A DNA stretch of 64,000 bases from Cyathus striatus (taxonomy: Eukaryota; Basidiomycota; Agaricomycetes; Agaricales; Nidulariaceae): positions 2,790,001 through 2,854,000 of the forward strand of contig JAOVFP010000006.1 in the NCBI GenBank assembly GCA_025738555.1. Reading direction: 5' to 3'. Position numbers and translations under genes: made by a program. Positions within the stretch are counted from its first letter, which is position 1. Each line of letters starts with the position of its first letter. The notes under the pieces are model-generated. The model saw only the letters and a list, made by a program, of their open reading frames with translations. It made no database searches and was not told the origin of the DNA. Positions 1 through 12,050 of the stretch are shown here, piece after piece.

Positions 1-737
1 GAACCAACCCAGAAAGTACCCAAGTGGCACAGCACATACACTGAAGCCATGGTTCAGTTCCACACTCCTGCTCTACATTCCCATGCCTGTACTCACTTTG
101 GGTTTTCATTATAGTTCTCCCACACCTTCTGGGCATCTTTGTGTTTGTGCCCACAGGAAGTAATTGGTACATAACACAACCACCACACCAGTTCTTTTGA
201 ATAATAAGGAATAGCATACTGTAAAAATGTTCCAGTAGCTATTCAAAATATTCACATTCCAATGGGGGGTTTGGATAATTTAGTTAATTTCAAAAAATTT
301 GTGGCTTGTATTGTTGTGAAAAATCAGGAATTAACACTCTTAAAGTATATAGTTGTTGAAGACAAGCACTAATCTACATTATCCATTGTTTCTATTGAGC
401 TGTGTGTGTCATATCTTAATAGAATTATAGATTGTGTGATATTCACCATCTTGCAAGACATCAAAACTTTACCCATAAATTGATCTGGAACTTCAGCACT
501 GCTAATTTTGAATGGTTTTGTAATAATTTAAATAAATAGCTGACTGTCATGCCACATGGCACTGATCAAAATCCATTCCCATCCACAATTTTGCATATTC
601 AACCAGCTTCCCTTCATCCAATGTGTTAAATATTCTACAGTAGAATTCATGAAGTACTACACTATCTACCCATACAGTATTTTTAAAATTGGAGTAGAGA
701 ATGAAGAGTTATAATGACATCATGGTTTTCTGTCATG
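1..737. other. AT-rich stretch without a recognisable gene
   Basis: No coding pattern, splice-consistent exon chain, tRNA or clear repeat end was found here on either strand. The composition matches the repeat-rich DNA that follows, so it is probably old transposon-derived or intergenic sequence. Confidence 0.5.
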
Positions 738-1244
738 TGTCACACTCAGTAAAAACAGTAAGTCAGTGACATGTAGCCAAAATACAGTAGTTTAGTCATC
801 TGAGGGCCAAAATTGAGCAAGTGGTGACTAAAGTGCCAAAAATATGATGTTGGTCTGACTAATGAATGCAAAATCAATGACTGCAGTTAATTAACATTAA
901 TCACTGAGTGTTCCCAAAATAGACAGCAACTTTTGGAACAGAAAATGGAATTCTAAACTCGTTTGTTGTGTGATCTTGGTATAATTCAGGACACCTATTG
1001 GGAAGTAGTATGACTTTCAGAATCCAAAATTATAGAATAATTGGGTAAGTATGCAAATAGATTTTTGTGATATAAGGACGAAAACACAGAACTATTTTAA
1101 AATTAACTGCAGTCATTCAATAGTCAGACTAACATCAAATTTTTGGCACTTTAGTCACCACTTGCTCAACTTCAACCCTCAGATTACTAAACTACTGTAT
1201 TTCAGCTACATGTCACTTACTTACTGTTTTTACTGAGTGTGACA
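738..1244. repeat. Palindromic inverted-repeat element
   Basis: The arm at 738-892 reads as the imperfect reverse complement of 1101-1244. Shared blocks include TGTCACACTCAGT at the outer ends and AATGACTGCAGTTAATT at the inner ends, with about 200 bp between the arms. No protein is encoded. The arms differ by several substitutions and small indels, so it is not recent. It is best read as a non-autonomous foldback or MITE-like element; no target duplication was identified. Confidence 0.65.
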
Positions 1245-1371
1245 GTTGTATACTGTACATAGTTTTATATAAATACCTCACACATTAGCAGATGCCTCCT
1301 CCATACAAAATACAGATCTAACATAATACATAATTGTACAATAAGTACTGCAGATAGGCATGATGTGCAAT

Positions 1372-2265
1372 TAGTGTTGCCGCAGTGCAGTTTGGCTTAG
1401 CTCAGCTCAGCTTCATGTGGCTTAGTGATTCTAATGGCTTTGTAAACTAAACCAAGGTATCAGCTACAGTTTTAAAGCAGCTTAGCTGCTCTTAGCCAAT
1501 GTTTTTGGCAATGCACTACAGAAATGGAATAAGAAATGAGTATTTGCAAGTTTAAAGTGCTTGCAAGCTCAGAATGTATTTCTAAAATATATTATTTATT
1601 ACTTTACTACCTATACCTACTAATTTTAGATCAGAATTATATATATTGAAGTCCATCTTGCAATGCAGAGTCATTGCAGACAGTAATTTAAACTAAATGC
1701 ATACTTACTTTGATTTATGGCACTATATATTGTAGGGATCATTTATTATCATATTAAATATTTTTAGAACACATTCATTGCAATTTAAAGGCTGCTTTAC
1801 TGAGCTGACAATGGGTATTACTTGTGTTGTAGAAACCTGTAAATCATCTATTATCGGTCAACATATGTAAACAAGGCAATAGCAAGAGTTACATAATCAT
1901 CACTAAGGTAGCAACTAGCAAGGCTTGTGGCGAGTGCTAAGGGATAACTTCCTGCTTGGTGTTATTCAAAAATTCACATTTCTATCTCAACTCTATCCAG
2001 GTAAATATTAAGAATGCATTTGAAATAAATGCAACAATATATACAACTTGAAAATAAGGGAAAAAATAATATACATTACCCCAGAATGTTCCAAGGCAAC
2101 ATCTAAGATTTGTCATCTCAGACATAGAAAGTAGGAATGGCTGGCGCAGCTAAGCTGTGACTTTAGCAGCTTGGAGGCCGTGAAGCCATAATACGGCTCA
2201 GTCTGGCTAAAATTCGGTTCGGCTCATTCAGCGCACGGCTTTTTAGCCACACCGTGGCAGCACTA
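1372..2265. mobile_element. Possible non-autonomous hAT-like element
   Basis: The left end reads TAGTGTTGCCGCAGTG and the reverse complement of the right end reads TAGTGCTGCCACGGTG, a partly matching terminal inverted repeat of hAT style. Just inside both ends lie related stretches rich in GGCTTAGCT or AGCTGCTAAAG motifs. No transposase reading frame is visible inside. The flanking 8-mers match only partly, so a target duplication is not demonstrated. Confidence 0.4.
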
Positions 2266-2318
2266 TGCATAATGTCCAATGGGCGCATCATACCACTCCG
2301 ATGTTGATCAGTGTCCAC

Positions 2319-2642
2319 CAGTGTTGTGCGGATCGTCGACCAACCGAATAAGGTCGTTGGTTTTGAATAAAGTCTCGGACGGCGACTTTTCGCGACCTGT
2401 CGCTCATGACCTTACTTCATTTGGTATATATATCGGCACGGCTTTATAATCTGTGATCAGTCCAAGATTAGTGAAATTTGTAGCGAGATACCTCAAATCT
2501 AGCCGAAGGCCAAGGTCCTTTTCCCAGGACAAAGGTCTTCATCACGTGATAAAAAACCCTCGACTATTATATAATAACCGGCGTTATTCCGCAAGGCCGT
2601 CGACTCGACCCCAAACAAAGGCCGACGACCCGCACAACACTG
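2319..2642. mobile_element. hAT-like MITE with flanking target duplication
   Basis: Ends are CAGTGTTGTGCGG at the left and the complementary CCGCACAACACTG at the right. Similarity continues inward through a TCGTCGRCC block. AGTGTCCAC occurs immediately outside both ends (2310-2318 and 2643-2651), giving a 9-bp direct repeat; one of these bases could be chance and the true duplication the 8 bp usual for hAT. The 324-bp interior has no transposase, so it would be mobilised in trans. Confidence 0.7.
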
Positions 2643-2651
2643 AGTGTCCAC

Positions 2652-3308
2652 CGAAGCGCATGATGTAAACAAACGGAGCTCCCGCTATCTGACCATTATG
2701 ATTTATCTACATGGTTACTATTCGGAACCGAAGTTTTTGTTTTTGTTTTCATCAAGGCCTCTTTTATTACGAAGTCTAATTCAACCCTAATTAATTACTT
2801 AGGTTTATGATCTTCGATAGGAATTTTTTTCGCTTCAACTTACACTTACCAGTACCACATGGCAAGAGCAACTTCACCCCAAGGCATTTCATGCTATCAC
2901 GCATGAGTTATATTGACGCGTTAGGCGAGTATTTCATCATATATCATATACTATGTATATATTACTAGCTTATACAATTCTAGTAATCAGTCTGTTGCTG
3001 TCGCAAGGCAAGGCGGAAAGCGTCTTAATCCTATCATGGACCTCAGTAAATAAGCTCAGGTTTTTCCTCGTGTGCCAAGTGTAGAGTGGTCTTTGCATGC
3101 GCTGCAATACGTGCATTCATTTCATTTTCATTTTCATGCATAGTCCGCATGTAATCGATGCATACTTAAGTACGAGTAAGTATCTACATTCTTGCAGTAC
3201 AAGTTTTACCCCCCGTTTACTTTCTCAAAGCCACTAGGATCCTGGATGGACGAACGGACGTCTACCCAAATCGGTCAATACCTGCAACCTGATATCGTCC
3301 TCTTCAAC
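2652..3308. other. 5' flank of the O-methyltransferase gene
   Basis: About 650 nt with no recognised gene. It separates the MITE from the O-methyltransferase start at 3309 and presumably holds its promoter and leader. No confident TATA element or other site was identified. Confidence 0.4.
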
Positions 3309-5277
3309 ATGGATTCTGAGCTTGAGTCCTTAAGATGTTCTCTCAACCATGCTATCGACACCATCCAGGAAGAAATCAAGCATCACAGACTTCCAGAGTT
3401 ATCCAACTTTGCGCCAGCCCCTCATCCGTTAGATATGTTCACATTTGATTGTCCTCCTCGTTTGTTTGAAGCGCGCAAGCTGGCTTTAGGTAATAATGTT
3501 TCTTCTCATGCGGAATACATTGTTTACTCAACTTTTAATTCCTTTAACTTACAGGATCACTGGTAAGATATATTCTTGTCAGACACATGGTGTAACTAAT
3601 GCATGAACAGGGCCAATTACGAAATCTTCTCCAGAGGCCTTACGAGAGAGTAGTCGAGCAATCTACCGCCGTATATGAGACAGCATGTCTTGACCTTGTG
3701 GTGAAAACTGGGATTATTGACAGATTATATAGCGCGTCTTCGTCTGGCATTTCCGTACTTCAGCTTCAGGATGAATTCGACATTGATTCACGGAAGCTAT
3801 TGCCTGTTCTTCGCTATCTTGCTGCTCAAGGCTGGATGCACGAGGCGCAGGAAGATCTATTTCTACTGACACGACTCTCGTTAGAGCTTATCGAGGGTAA
3901 ATGTGGAAGGAATTGGATCATGTACGTGCATCCAAACACTTTTTCCCATTGTGTCGCATGAAACTCATCATTACGTAGGACTCCAGGAAAGCCGAAAATC
4001 GCGGCTTCGTTGAGTTCATCGCTTCTTCATCCCGACCGAGAATGGTGTTACTCTACTAAAGCTCACCAAACCGCATTTCAGTTGTCGCACAATACCGAAT
4101 TCACCTTGTTTGAATATTTGAAGCATCATCCAGAGGAACTGTCGCAGTGGGCGAGTTCTGTGCAGGTATATTCCAACATTGTTACATTACCATATCAGCT
4201 TACCCGTTCCAAACAGTCGCTCGGAGATGCCTATGAGTTTTCGATAATCAATGATTACTGCTGGAAAGATTTGAAACCAAATACATTTATTGACTGCGGT
4301 GGAGGATCGGGAAACTTAAGTATTGCCTTGTCAAAAATGTTCGATTCTACTTTCATTTCTTGCGAATGCTTCTAACCGTTTCTTAGGCTTTCAGATAAGA
4401 TCTTCATAGTACAAGACCTAGAAGAGTGTGCACAAGTAGCGACCAAAAATATAGCGATGAAGCACCCAGGTAGCATGGAAAGCGGAAGAATATCTTTCGA
4501 GGTACATAACTTCTTTCAAGCTCAGCCAAAGCGAATGTACCCTGCGGTTTACATGCTTCGATATATTCTGTGAGTAGTAACATTGTAACCAATCTACTCG
4601 CGATCTAAAACTATTGAATACTTTACACAGACATGATTGGCCTGACGATGCATGTGTAAGTAGAAGTGGATTGATGGTGCACATGTACGCGTGACCCCTG
4701 ATTCATTCACCTAGGTAAAAATTCTCAATAATATTGTCCAATCGGCAAGGAATGGTGTATGATGGCTATCTATTTCAGTTTGCGTAACCTGAAAAGCGCT
4801 AATATCATCATATTTTAGTCGAAGGTCATCATCATAGAAGTTATATGTGTCCCATGCACGTTTAAGACCACACAGCTATCGAGCGACTCAGATCTATTGG
4901 TAGGTGACAATATGCCTACTAATGATAATCAATATCGTCCGACTTCGCCTCCTCCGTATATCCCACAAAACTTCGGTGCATATGCTAAAGCTCCTTTGGC
5001 ATTGGGTGTGCACATGATGGGAGTATTCAATGCCCGGGAACGTACAATGGTAACATTATCTATTGAAATATCACGTTTAAGCTGAATCATAATGAAACAG
5101 AGAGAATGGACACATATCATCTCCCAGGCGGGATTAAAGATAGATATGGTATCTAGCTTGCGCGGTAACGTCTCGATCATCACTTGCGATATGAACGACA
5201 CCCATTTAGAAGATGGCGGAAGAGCCAGTGACTGGTTCCCCACCCGCCCGGGAAATAACACAACAAAGTTGATCTAG
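3309..5277 (+). CDS. SAM-dependent O-methyltransferase, ten exons
   Basis: Predicted class I O-methyltransferase of the plant/fungal COMT-like family, transferring methyl from S-adenosylmethionine to a hydroxyl of a small molecule; substrate unknown. Exons by splice sites and frame: 3309-3489, 3555-3562, 3611-3921, 3979-4165, 4217-4338, 4387-4569, 4631-4655, 4715-4756, 4819-5049, 5101-5277, giving 488 residues. A winged-helix/dimerisation region with RPYERVVEQSTAVYETACLD precedes the SAM motif FIDCGGGSGNLSIAL (glycines near 257-261). The catalytic-base motif HDWPDD lies near 332-337, followed by NARERTMREWTHIISQAG near the C-terminus, all in family order. Exon 2 is only 8 nt and is needed to keep frame (KLAL-GSLGQLR). 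The start at 3309 follows a typical leader; an in-frame ATG-like start at 3192 adds 39 unconserved residues. No pathway genes flank it. Confidence 0.87.
3555..3562 (+). other. 8-nt micro-exon of the O-methyltransferase
   Basis: Flanked by an intron ending TTACAG (3490-3554) and one starting GTAAGATA (3563-3610). Including GATCACTG restores the reading frame and yields GSLGQLR, matching the family's conserved spacing; skipping it changes phase. Confidence 0.75.
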
Positions 5278-6019
5278 AATGTGAATTATTTCATCCTGTC
5301 GATGGATGTTGTATAAGCTTTAGTTAACCACCTCCTATCTCATGTAGGTACCACCATGTGCCAGCGGCGTAACATAGCTAGCACTTGAACTACAGATATC
5401 AAATAGATAAGTATCGCACAGAGGATTCTTCGACGATCGGAACTTTATGTATGCGTGGCAGCTGACAAGTGCCAACGGATATTGTAGTTTCTCGCGATTT
5501 TTACCATATGTTTTTAAAAAAATATTAGTGTTGCGCTTCCTAGCCTTTACCCGTAAAAAATGAGAATTTCGATACGCATGAGCCTGACCATAGGTAATTA
5601 TTGTAAAGGATCTGACGACGCGTCGACGCCAGACGTCGCCAGATTTTTGAACTCAAAGTTAGCGTTCGACCGCAAGGATGCACGATGATTGGATGGAACC
5701 GATGTTCGACGAGTACACTTCGAACCGGGACGCGGGACGGTGGAGGGTGAATATTACGTCGTGGGATGGTGACGGAAATATACTTTCTATGGTGTAAGTT
5801 ATATGAAAGGTAGGCCGTCTGACAGCATACCCCACGAAGCCCAACCCACCAAGTGGAGAACTACTGTATCTATTTGTATTTCTACCTCATATCGTTATTA
5901 CTTATTACGATTAAATCAAAGTACAGTCGGAAACTAACCGATTTCCTTGACCACTTATTTGCGCCTACTGTACATTTTAGAAAGTGATCGATCTATGGTT
6001 TATAAGTGTTGTGGCTAAT
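5278..6019. other. Intergenic, nothing recognised
   Basis: Downstream flank of the O-methyltransferase. Short open frames exist but lack family similarity, plausible splice chains or conserved motifs. Confidence 0.45.
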
Positions 6020-6425
6020 CTTACGGTTCGATACGTTTGCGCAGGCTAGCTCGAAGCTGTAACCAATCTCTTCTGTGTACCTCAGTCGTTCCTATGATGA
6101 TTGATCTAAGCTTGCTTTTGAATCCCTTGAGTGTGTATCTTTCGTCGACGAAGTTGGCCAATACGAAACACTGATTCTTAGTCGACTTGAAGCGTCGATA
6201 AGTACCTAGGAGGATCTACAAGAAAACTTTATCTGTAAGGGAAAGTTGTAGAAATTACGAATCAAAGGTCAGTTGACTCGTTATCCTAAGACGATGTCAT
6301 GGCTCAACTGAAATAGCCACTTCTTCGTCTTTACCGGATCTTATAACAAATTTTTTTATTCAGAGTTGGCAACATTTTGCCCCGAGTCACTCAAGTAACC
6401 ACCATATTTCCCATTCGAGAAGTGT
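6020..6425 (+). repeat. Diverged upstream copy of the TLDc gene 5' flank
   Basis: This stretch aligns by eye to the sequence just before the TLDc-domain gene (about 7630-8195). Shared blocks in the same order include TTTGAATCCC, GATTCTTAGTC, ATCAAAGGTCAGTTGACTCG and CAGAGTTGGCAACAT. It ends near where the coding region starts in the downstream copy, and no coding sequence follows here. It is a relic of a tandem duplication covering a promoter or leader. Confidence 0.7.
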
Positions 6426-7629
6426 TGACATGATTTGCTAGTTGTAGTAGAATCGTATGGTTAAGGAGTATTATAGGTTCCTCAGAATCAAAACATTTCT
6501 TATACATATCTTATGTATTCGAACAAATAACGTCTTTTTATGCAGCTGCTTTGTCTCGTTGTAAATAATGTGAACTCGACTTATCATTTATTGTGAGCTG
6601 AATGGCTCAATGGGTGTTTGAACCTTTGCCACTACTTATTCTGTCTCATGGTTGAGGGCTTGAAGGAAACGTTTTCCTTATTACATGCATCTTTATTACA
6701 TTTATTTTTGTTCAAATATGATGCAAGATTAGATCTAATGGGAATGTGTTGGTCAGTAAGATTGTAGAATTCTTAGGGTGTTGTGTGATGATAATTAGAT
6801 GAATCAGAAATATATTGCAAACAGCTGTAAGCTTGTAAATGTATGCAACGTGTTTTTTGTGTTAGGCTTTGTTAAAGTGACCATGGTTTACTACCAACTG
6901 CAAGACAATATGGTCGAGTGGTTAGTTCAATACTTAGTCTCGGTGATTCCCTGCATTCATATTTTCGGTCCAATTGACCACTTTTTGGGACAAACACTCT
7001 GTGCAGTTGTAGATAAAATGTACATGATACACCATCTTCTGTGAGGTGCAAGGCTTAGTGGTCATTTGAACCTAAGCAATTGTCTTCCCTCTTTTGTTAA
7101 TCCGACTCCCGATATTTTTAACAGTAACATGACAGAGTTGGTGATATTAATTACTAGTTAAAGTATAATTAACACGATAATGAGGTGAATCGGAAATGTT
7201 AATACTGCCCACCCACTTTGTCATGGGCAGCTCTTCCTGACCTATACCATTTTTCTTCGTCTTACACATTCGAATTTTCATTTAACTGACACTAACAAGA
7301 ACGGAAACTAAAAAGCGCCATAAGGGAGCGCCCAATCCCACGCTTAAGCTGTGTGAGAAAATAACAAGCGCTCTCGGCACCGGCAGAGCAGACAAAGGAC
7401 TAGCCGACGCATCAGACTCTCATCATCGTGTTACGGTGTCTCGCGTTCCTCATGCGCTTCCTTTTCTTCCTCGACATCGACATCGATTGACTTCGCCTTA
7501 CGACTTAGCTCTTATACCTCCTTTTCATAACCACTACCCGGAAGAACATAGACAAGGCTGCGGACACGATAGGACGTCCAGTGACGATCAGCAACGTCAT
7601 CTGAGTCAACGCCCACTGTGATCTTACGT
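6426..7629. other. Non-coding spacer between the two flank copies
   Basis: No convincing gene. Weak matches between about 6598-6815 and 7040-7200 (for example ATGAATCAGAAAT versus GTGAATCGGAAAT, both after GATAAT) suggest further decayed duplication. The part at 7300-7620 is GC-richer and may be leader sequence of the TLDc gene. Confidence 0.35.
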
Positions 7630-8213
7630 GTTCGAACTTGGAAACGTTGCGCAGGCTGGAGACTGGAAGGAGGGGTTTGATTAAACCTAAAGTGAGTACT
7701 TGAATGTGGGGATTAGGCTCAGGTGTAACCCTTTCCCTTCTGTATGCAGGGGCGATAGGAAATAGCTATTTTTGCTTGCTTTGGCGTGCAATTTACGGTG
7801 TTGGTGGATAAGGTGAGTACGGTGTAGTTCTATGTACAGGACGATTTGGCTCAATTGTAACCAGTCTCTTACTACGTGCCTCGTTTCGCTCCCTCTTTTT
7901 GAATCCCTGGAGTGCGTCCTTTTTCTCTGTTCTTGTTGATGTTGGCTGATACTTACCACCGATTCTTAGTCAACTCGAAGCTTTGATCAGCATCATCTCT
8001 TCAATAAGGAAAGGTTATAGGATTTACGGATCAAAGGTCAGTTGACTCGTTATCCCAACACGACGACGTGGCTCACCTGAAATGCTCATTTCATCGTCTC
8101 TCCCTTTCATAGACTAATTTTTTTGATCCAGAGTTGGCAACATCGTTCCATTCCCCAAGTCACACCAGTGACCACCTCCATACCTCACACCATCCCACCT
8201 GTACACACCAAAA
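7630..8213 (+). promoter_or_regulatory. 5' flank or leader of the TLDc gene (downstream duplicate)
   Basis: This is the functional partner of the duplicated flank at 6020-6425. Blocks retained in both, such as GGTCAGTTGACTCG and AGAGTTGGCAACAT, have survived substantial drift elsewhere and may be regulatory or leader elements. The assignment rests on position and conservation only. Confidence 0.4.
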
Positions 8214-10342
8214 ATGCCCCAAGAAACCCTCGAAGACAAATTCGCCACCTTATTCCATCCATCCACACCCCGCGCATCACCCACAACCGAATCCACACCT
8301 CTGCCATTCGACACGTTTCCCCCTTCCGAACCTGCCACAGCCCGCCCGTTCTCCAGACCCACACACACAAACGCACAAAACAGACTATCCATGTCCTCCA
8401 CGGACTCGTTCGGCTCATTCGTCAGCGTCAATCCCGCTGACGATCCACTATCGTTAGGTTTTGAGGGAGCGGATGGGGGGCATGGAGGGAAGGGGGAAGT
8501 GAGGAACGGGAATGGGAACGGGAATCCGACGTTGAGTTTCTTTGACCGCTATTCGCAGGATGCGAAGCGGGCCAGTGAAGCCCGCGGGAGGGATTTAGTC
8601 GGGGAGTTGATGAGGCACGAGGAGGATCCGAGGGTTTGGTTGGATGAACATCGGGACTCTGCCTCTGCCTCTGCCTCTGCCTCTTCCACTGCCGAGGAGG
8701 GAGAACGGCCTACGCAAGTGCAAGAACCACTTATACCCCTCCCCCGTGAACAACCTCACATCCACCAACCCGAGCTTCCACACAGCCAATTCTCACTAGA
8801 CGACATCGATACATCCTATTTCACCCCCACACCTCAAACTTCCCCATCTCCCATCCCATCTACCCCTCCACTCCAGGCATCTCCACCAACGCAACACACG
8901 CACGTTCCAGGCTCATCACCCCGCTTGCTCTCATTAACACCTCAACCCAGTCTCGCACCACCAATAGCAAGCATCAGCTCGCCTTTTCCTTCTCCTACCG
9001 CCGACAGACGAGCTGCAAGCGAAGACCGCGGCGACGGAGAACTAGGAAGACCAGATCTAAGCCCACGACGATCAAACAGTTATCAAACTCTTTCCTCTAT
9101 TTCGGCGAAATGGATTCCTTCGTTGTTCACTGTCAAATCTTCATCGGTGTCATCGTCGCCTGAGGCGAAACAGCGGAGCGTGGACACGATTTTTCAGCAA
9201 CCGAGGCCTGCTTCGCAGCCTCAGCCCCCCCATTTGCATTTGCATCCGCAGCAGCAGCAAGCCAGACTCACAGCCTCCTCACCAACAATCCAACCTCCCA
9301 TCGAACAAATCACGCACGTCTCCTCACCCTTCTCCTCACACATATTTACACCCATATCAGGGGCACCGGGGTTCAAGCCGGAGGGGTACGACTGGGATAA
9401 AGGATACAGCGGCGATCTTGAGCGCGAACTTCTCGTTTCGGGCATCCAGCGCAAAAGTGCTTTCGAGCGCCGTGTCCAGGAGGAGGAGAGGCGGGAGCAA
9501 AAGGAGAGGGAGGAGGGGAAGAAGGAGAGGAGAATGGGGGAAGTTATTGAAAGGCGGAGTGGGGGTGTTGAGCTATTGGGGAGACGGGAGAGTACAGTTG
9601 GCGTGCTGACTCCCTTTTTGGCTGATTCTGTGAGTCTATTCAATCGTTTTTGCTTTTGGAGTGGTGCTGATGGGATGGAATAGATCCGACCACATCTTCC
9701 AGCGCTCGCGCGTCTCCCTCGTACATGGACACTTCTCTACTCACTCGATCAACATGGGATAAGCATCAACACGCTCTACACGCGCTGCGAGGCGCATCTT
9801 TCTAATCCAAAGATTGTATCTAAAGGCGCGTTAGTGGTCATGCAAGATAGTGGTGAGGCGGTGTTTGGCGCGTGGGTTGGGGAAGGTGTGAAGTTGAGTA
9901 GGGGAGCTTATTATGGTGGTGGTGAGAGCTTTTTGTGGAGGGCCGATAAGGATAAGGATAAGGATAAAGGGAGAGCGGGGAAGGGGGTGAAGGTGTGGAA
10001 GTGGACTGGGAGGAATGATTATGTTGCCCTTTGTGAGGGTGATTATTTGAGTTTTGGCGGTGGGTAAGTGGATTTCGTGTTCATCTTGTTCTCTTTACTC
10101 CTGCTCCTGCTCCCCCAACCTTTTCCTTAATTTATCCCTTTCGCATTCGTTTTGTGTTCTGGTGCTAATGGTTATGCAGAGATGGCCACTACGGCTTATA
10201 CCTAGACAGCTCCCTCTTCGACGGCTCTTCTGCCCCCTGTCCAACGTTCGCTAACGAACCCCTGTGCACGCCTGGCCCGCTCAAAGCTGGCACTGTCGAG
10301 TTTGAGTGTGTAGGGCTGGAGGTGTGGGGACTTGCGCCGTAG
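8214..10342 (+). CDS. TLDc-domain protein, OXR1-like
   Basis: Three exons (8214-9629, 9684-10063, 10180-10342) encode 652 residues. The first roughly 470 residues are low-complexity and rich in Ser, Pro, Gln and His, with microsatellite-like SASASASA and GNGNGN runs, then a charged EEERREQKEREEG helix. From about residue 475 comes a TLDc domain: RTWTLLYSLDQHG, GALVVMQDSGEAVFGAW, RGAYYGGGESFLW, DYVALCEGDYLSFGGGDG, HYGLYLDSSLFDGSS and a C-terminal ECVGLEVWGLAP, all in family order. TLDc proteins such as OXR1 protect against oxidative stress and several bind the V-ATPase; that role here is inferred. A DKDKDKDK tract interrupts the domain near residue 570, a lineage-specific loop insertion. Both introns keep frame. 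The ATG at 8214 is the first in this frame after the conserved duplicated leader. Confidence 0.9.
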
Positions 10343-11180
10343 TTTCGTAGATGTTGATTGTGATTAGGTGGTGATGGATGGTATGTTTTATGTTGTACTA
10401 TGGAGCGGTAACTGATTGGTTATGTGCGTTAGATATCTTGTGTATTTATATTGCTTTTTACTTATCTTGCATTGGATTTTCATTTTTGTATTACTTGTTG
10501 CATTGCTCTCAACTCGATTCTTTTCAGGTGCCTTATTGACCTATGGGAAATATGTCTGCTTACTTTACTCGGCGGTACAAGGCCGCCTTGATAGGTCTGG
10601 GGTATCTTTTTGCCTTCGTTTCTTACCTGAAATTGAGAGGATATGATTGGTTCTTTCTTTATATCACGTGATATAATCGCGTATACACGTGATGACATAC
10701 CCGTCGACGCGCGTCGCGTACTATCTACTCCCCATATGGCCTTGACTGCTCTATCGACGTTAAAGCACATCCAGGGGTTCCATAGAAACATGGCGAATGT
10801 ATACAACTTACGCCGAACGGTCCCAGCCGGTCTCAAGCAAAATTCCGATTCATTCTACGTGCACAGGCGGGCTGAGTCTGCCGCTCATACCCCTCCGTGC
10901 TAAGGGTCAAGTTCACCGGTTCTGTAGTACCTCCCAGGAGATACTGTGCCAAGTGTTTTCAGACATCCTACGGTGATCATTGCCCATGTACAAATACTGC
11001 GGAATTTATTTTTAGTACAGGTACTTCAAGAGGATTGCTCAGCTCTAGTAGTGTGTACTACCGCATTTATATTATTCGCGCTTGACATCGCTGGGGAAGG
11101 ATATAGAACGTCCACATCATTCATAGTGTACGAGTGAAATAAATAAAAATATTCACGTTCCTACAGGCATACTAATCAGA
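10343..11180. other. Intergenic, with a CACGTG palindrome
   Basis: No gene recognised. ATATCACGTGATAT at 10661-10674 is a perfect 14-bp palindrome, also present in the inverted-repeat arms at 45.5 and 47.4 kb. Open frames over 10643-11137 have no family signature. Confidence 0.4.
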
Positions 11181-12050
11181 CAGAAGACAGATGTTGGGTT
11201 CCTCTGATCCAAACCATCCTTTATTTATTTTTCTAAGCGACACTTACTCTGACTTAAAATGAATACTAGTTATAACCCCATCTATGGTTTTAATGCAAAA
11301 TCATGAACTTGTACATATCGCACTATTAACGGCATATGAACGTAAAAACGTTCTTAGAAGAGCTGAACTGGAGATTGGGTTACCGCTGATCCAAATCATC
11401 CTGTATCTAAATGTAAAAGTTTACCAAATTTAACTGCAAATCACTTTAAGGTTCATTATCTTCAAGCGAAGATGTATGAGTCCTGAAATAACATACTTAT
11501 ATAACAAGAAATTACTGCCAGTGCTGAGAGAGCATAAAATTAGCAAAATATTATGAGTTCTCGTGCATAACAGGAGATTGGATTCATCTGAGCCACATTA
11601 TCCTGTATCTGACTGAAAACGACACTCAGTTTAACTTCAAACACTTCAAGCTCATGAACAACAAGGTATATTTGAAACGCCATGTGGATATAAACTAGGG
11701 CATTAGTTACATTTGAGCCATATCACCTTGCTAAAACTTCAACCAGATAACATTTAAAATAGTTCCATCGTCTAATAACCTTAGCAGCACTCTTCAAGTT
11801 CAAAAAGTTTGAACTTCTGAAGTTGGATTGAACATGAAACTATTGTAATTTTAATTTGAATTGGGAAAGAACAATTGTTACAGTTGAAAAAGGGTGGAGA
11901 GGTTACGTTGATATGTACAAGTTATGTATTCAAAAAGTATTTCACCGAGGTGAGCAGGCAAGATCCAGAAGACTGGGTACCATTGAACCAGATCGTCCTA
12001 CATAAATCTCTAAATATCACACACTTTGACTTCAGATTAGCTTCAGAGTT
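11181..12050 (+). repeat. Five diverged direct repeats
   Basis: A roughly 80-100 bp motif recurs near 11181-11275, 11355-11455, 11570-11650, 11690-11760 and 11961-12050. Its core runs about as TTGGGTT-CCTCTGATCCAAA, then CATCCTGTATCT, then a later TTTGACTTCAAA part. Copies are heavily diverged and irregularly spaced (about 130-280 bp). No intact open frame spans the copies. Confidence 0.55.

Noticed and set aside
8114..8457. Alternative frames at the start of the TLDc gene
   Set aside because: They overlap the first exon of a well-supported gene and show only composition-driven sequence.
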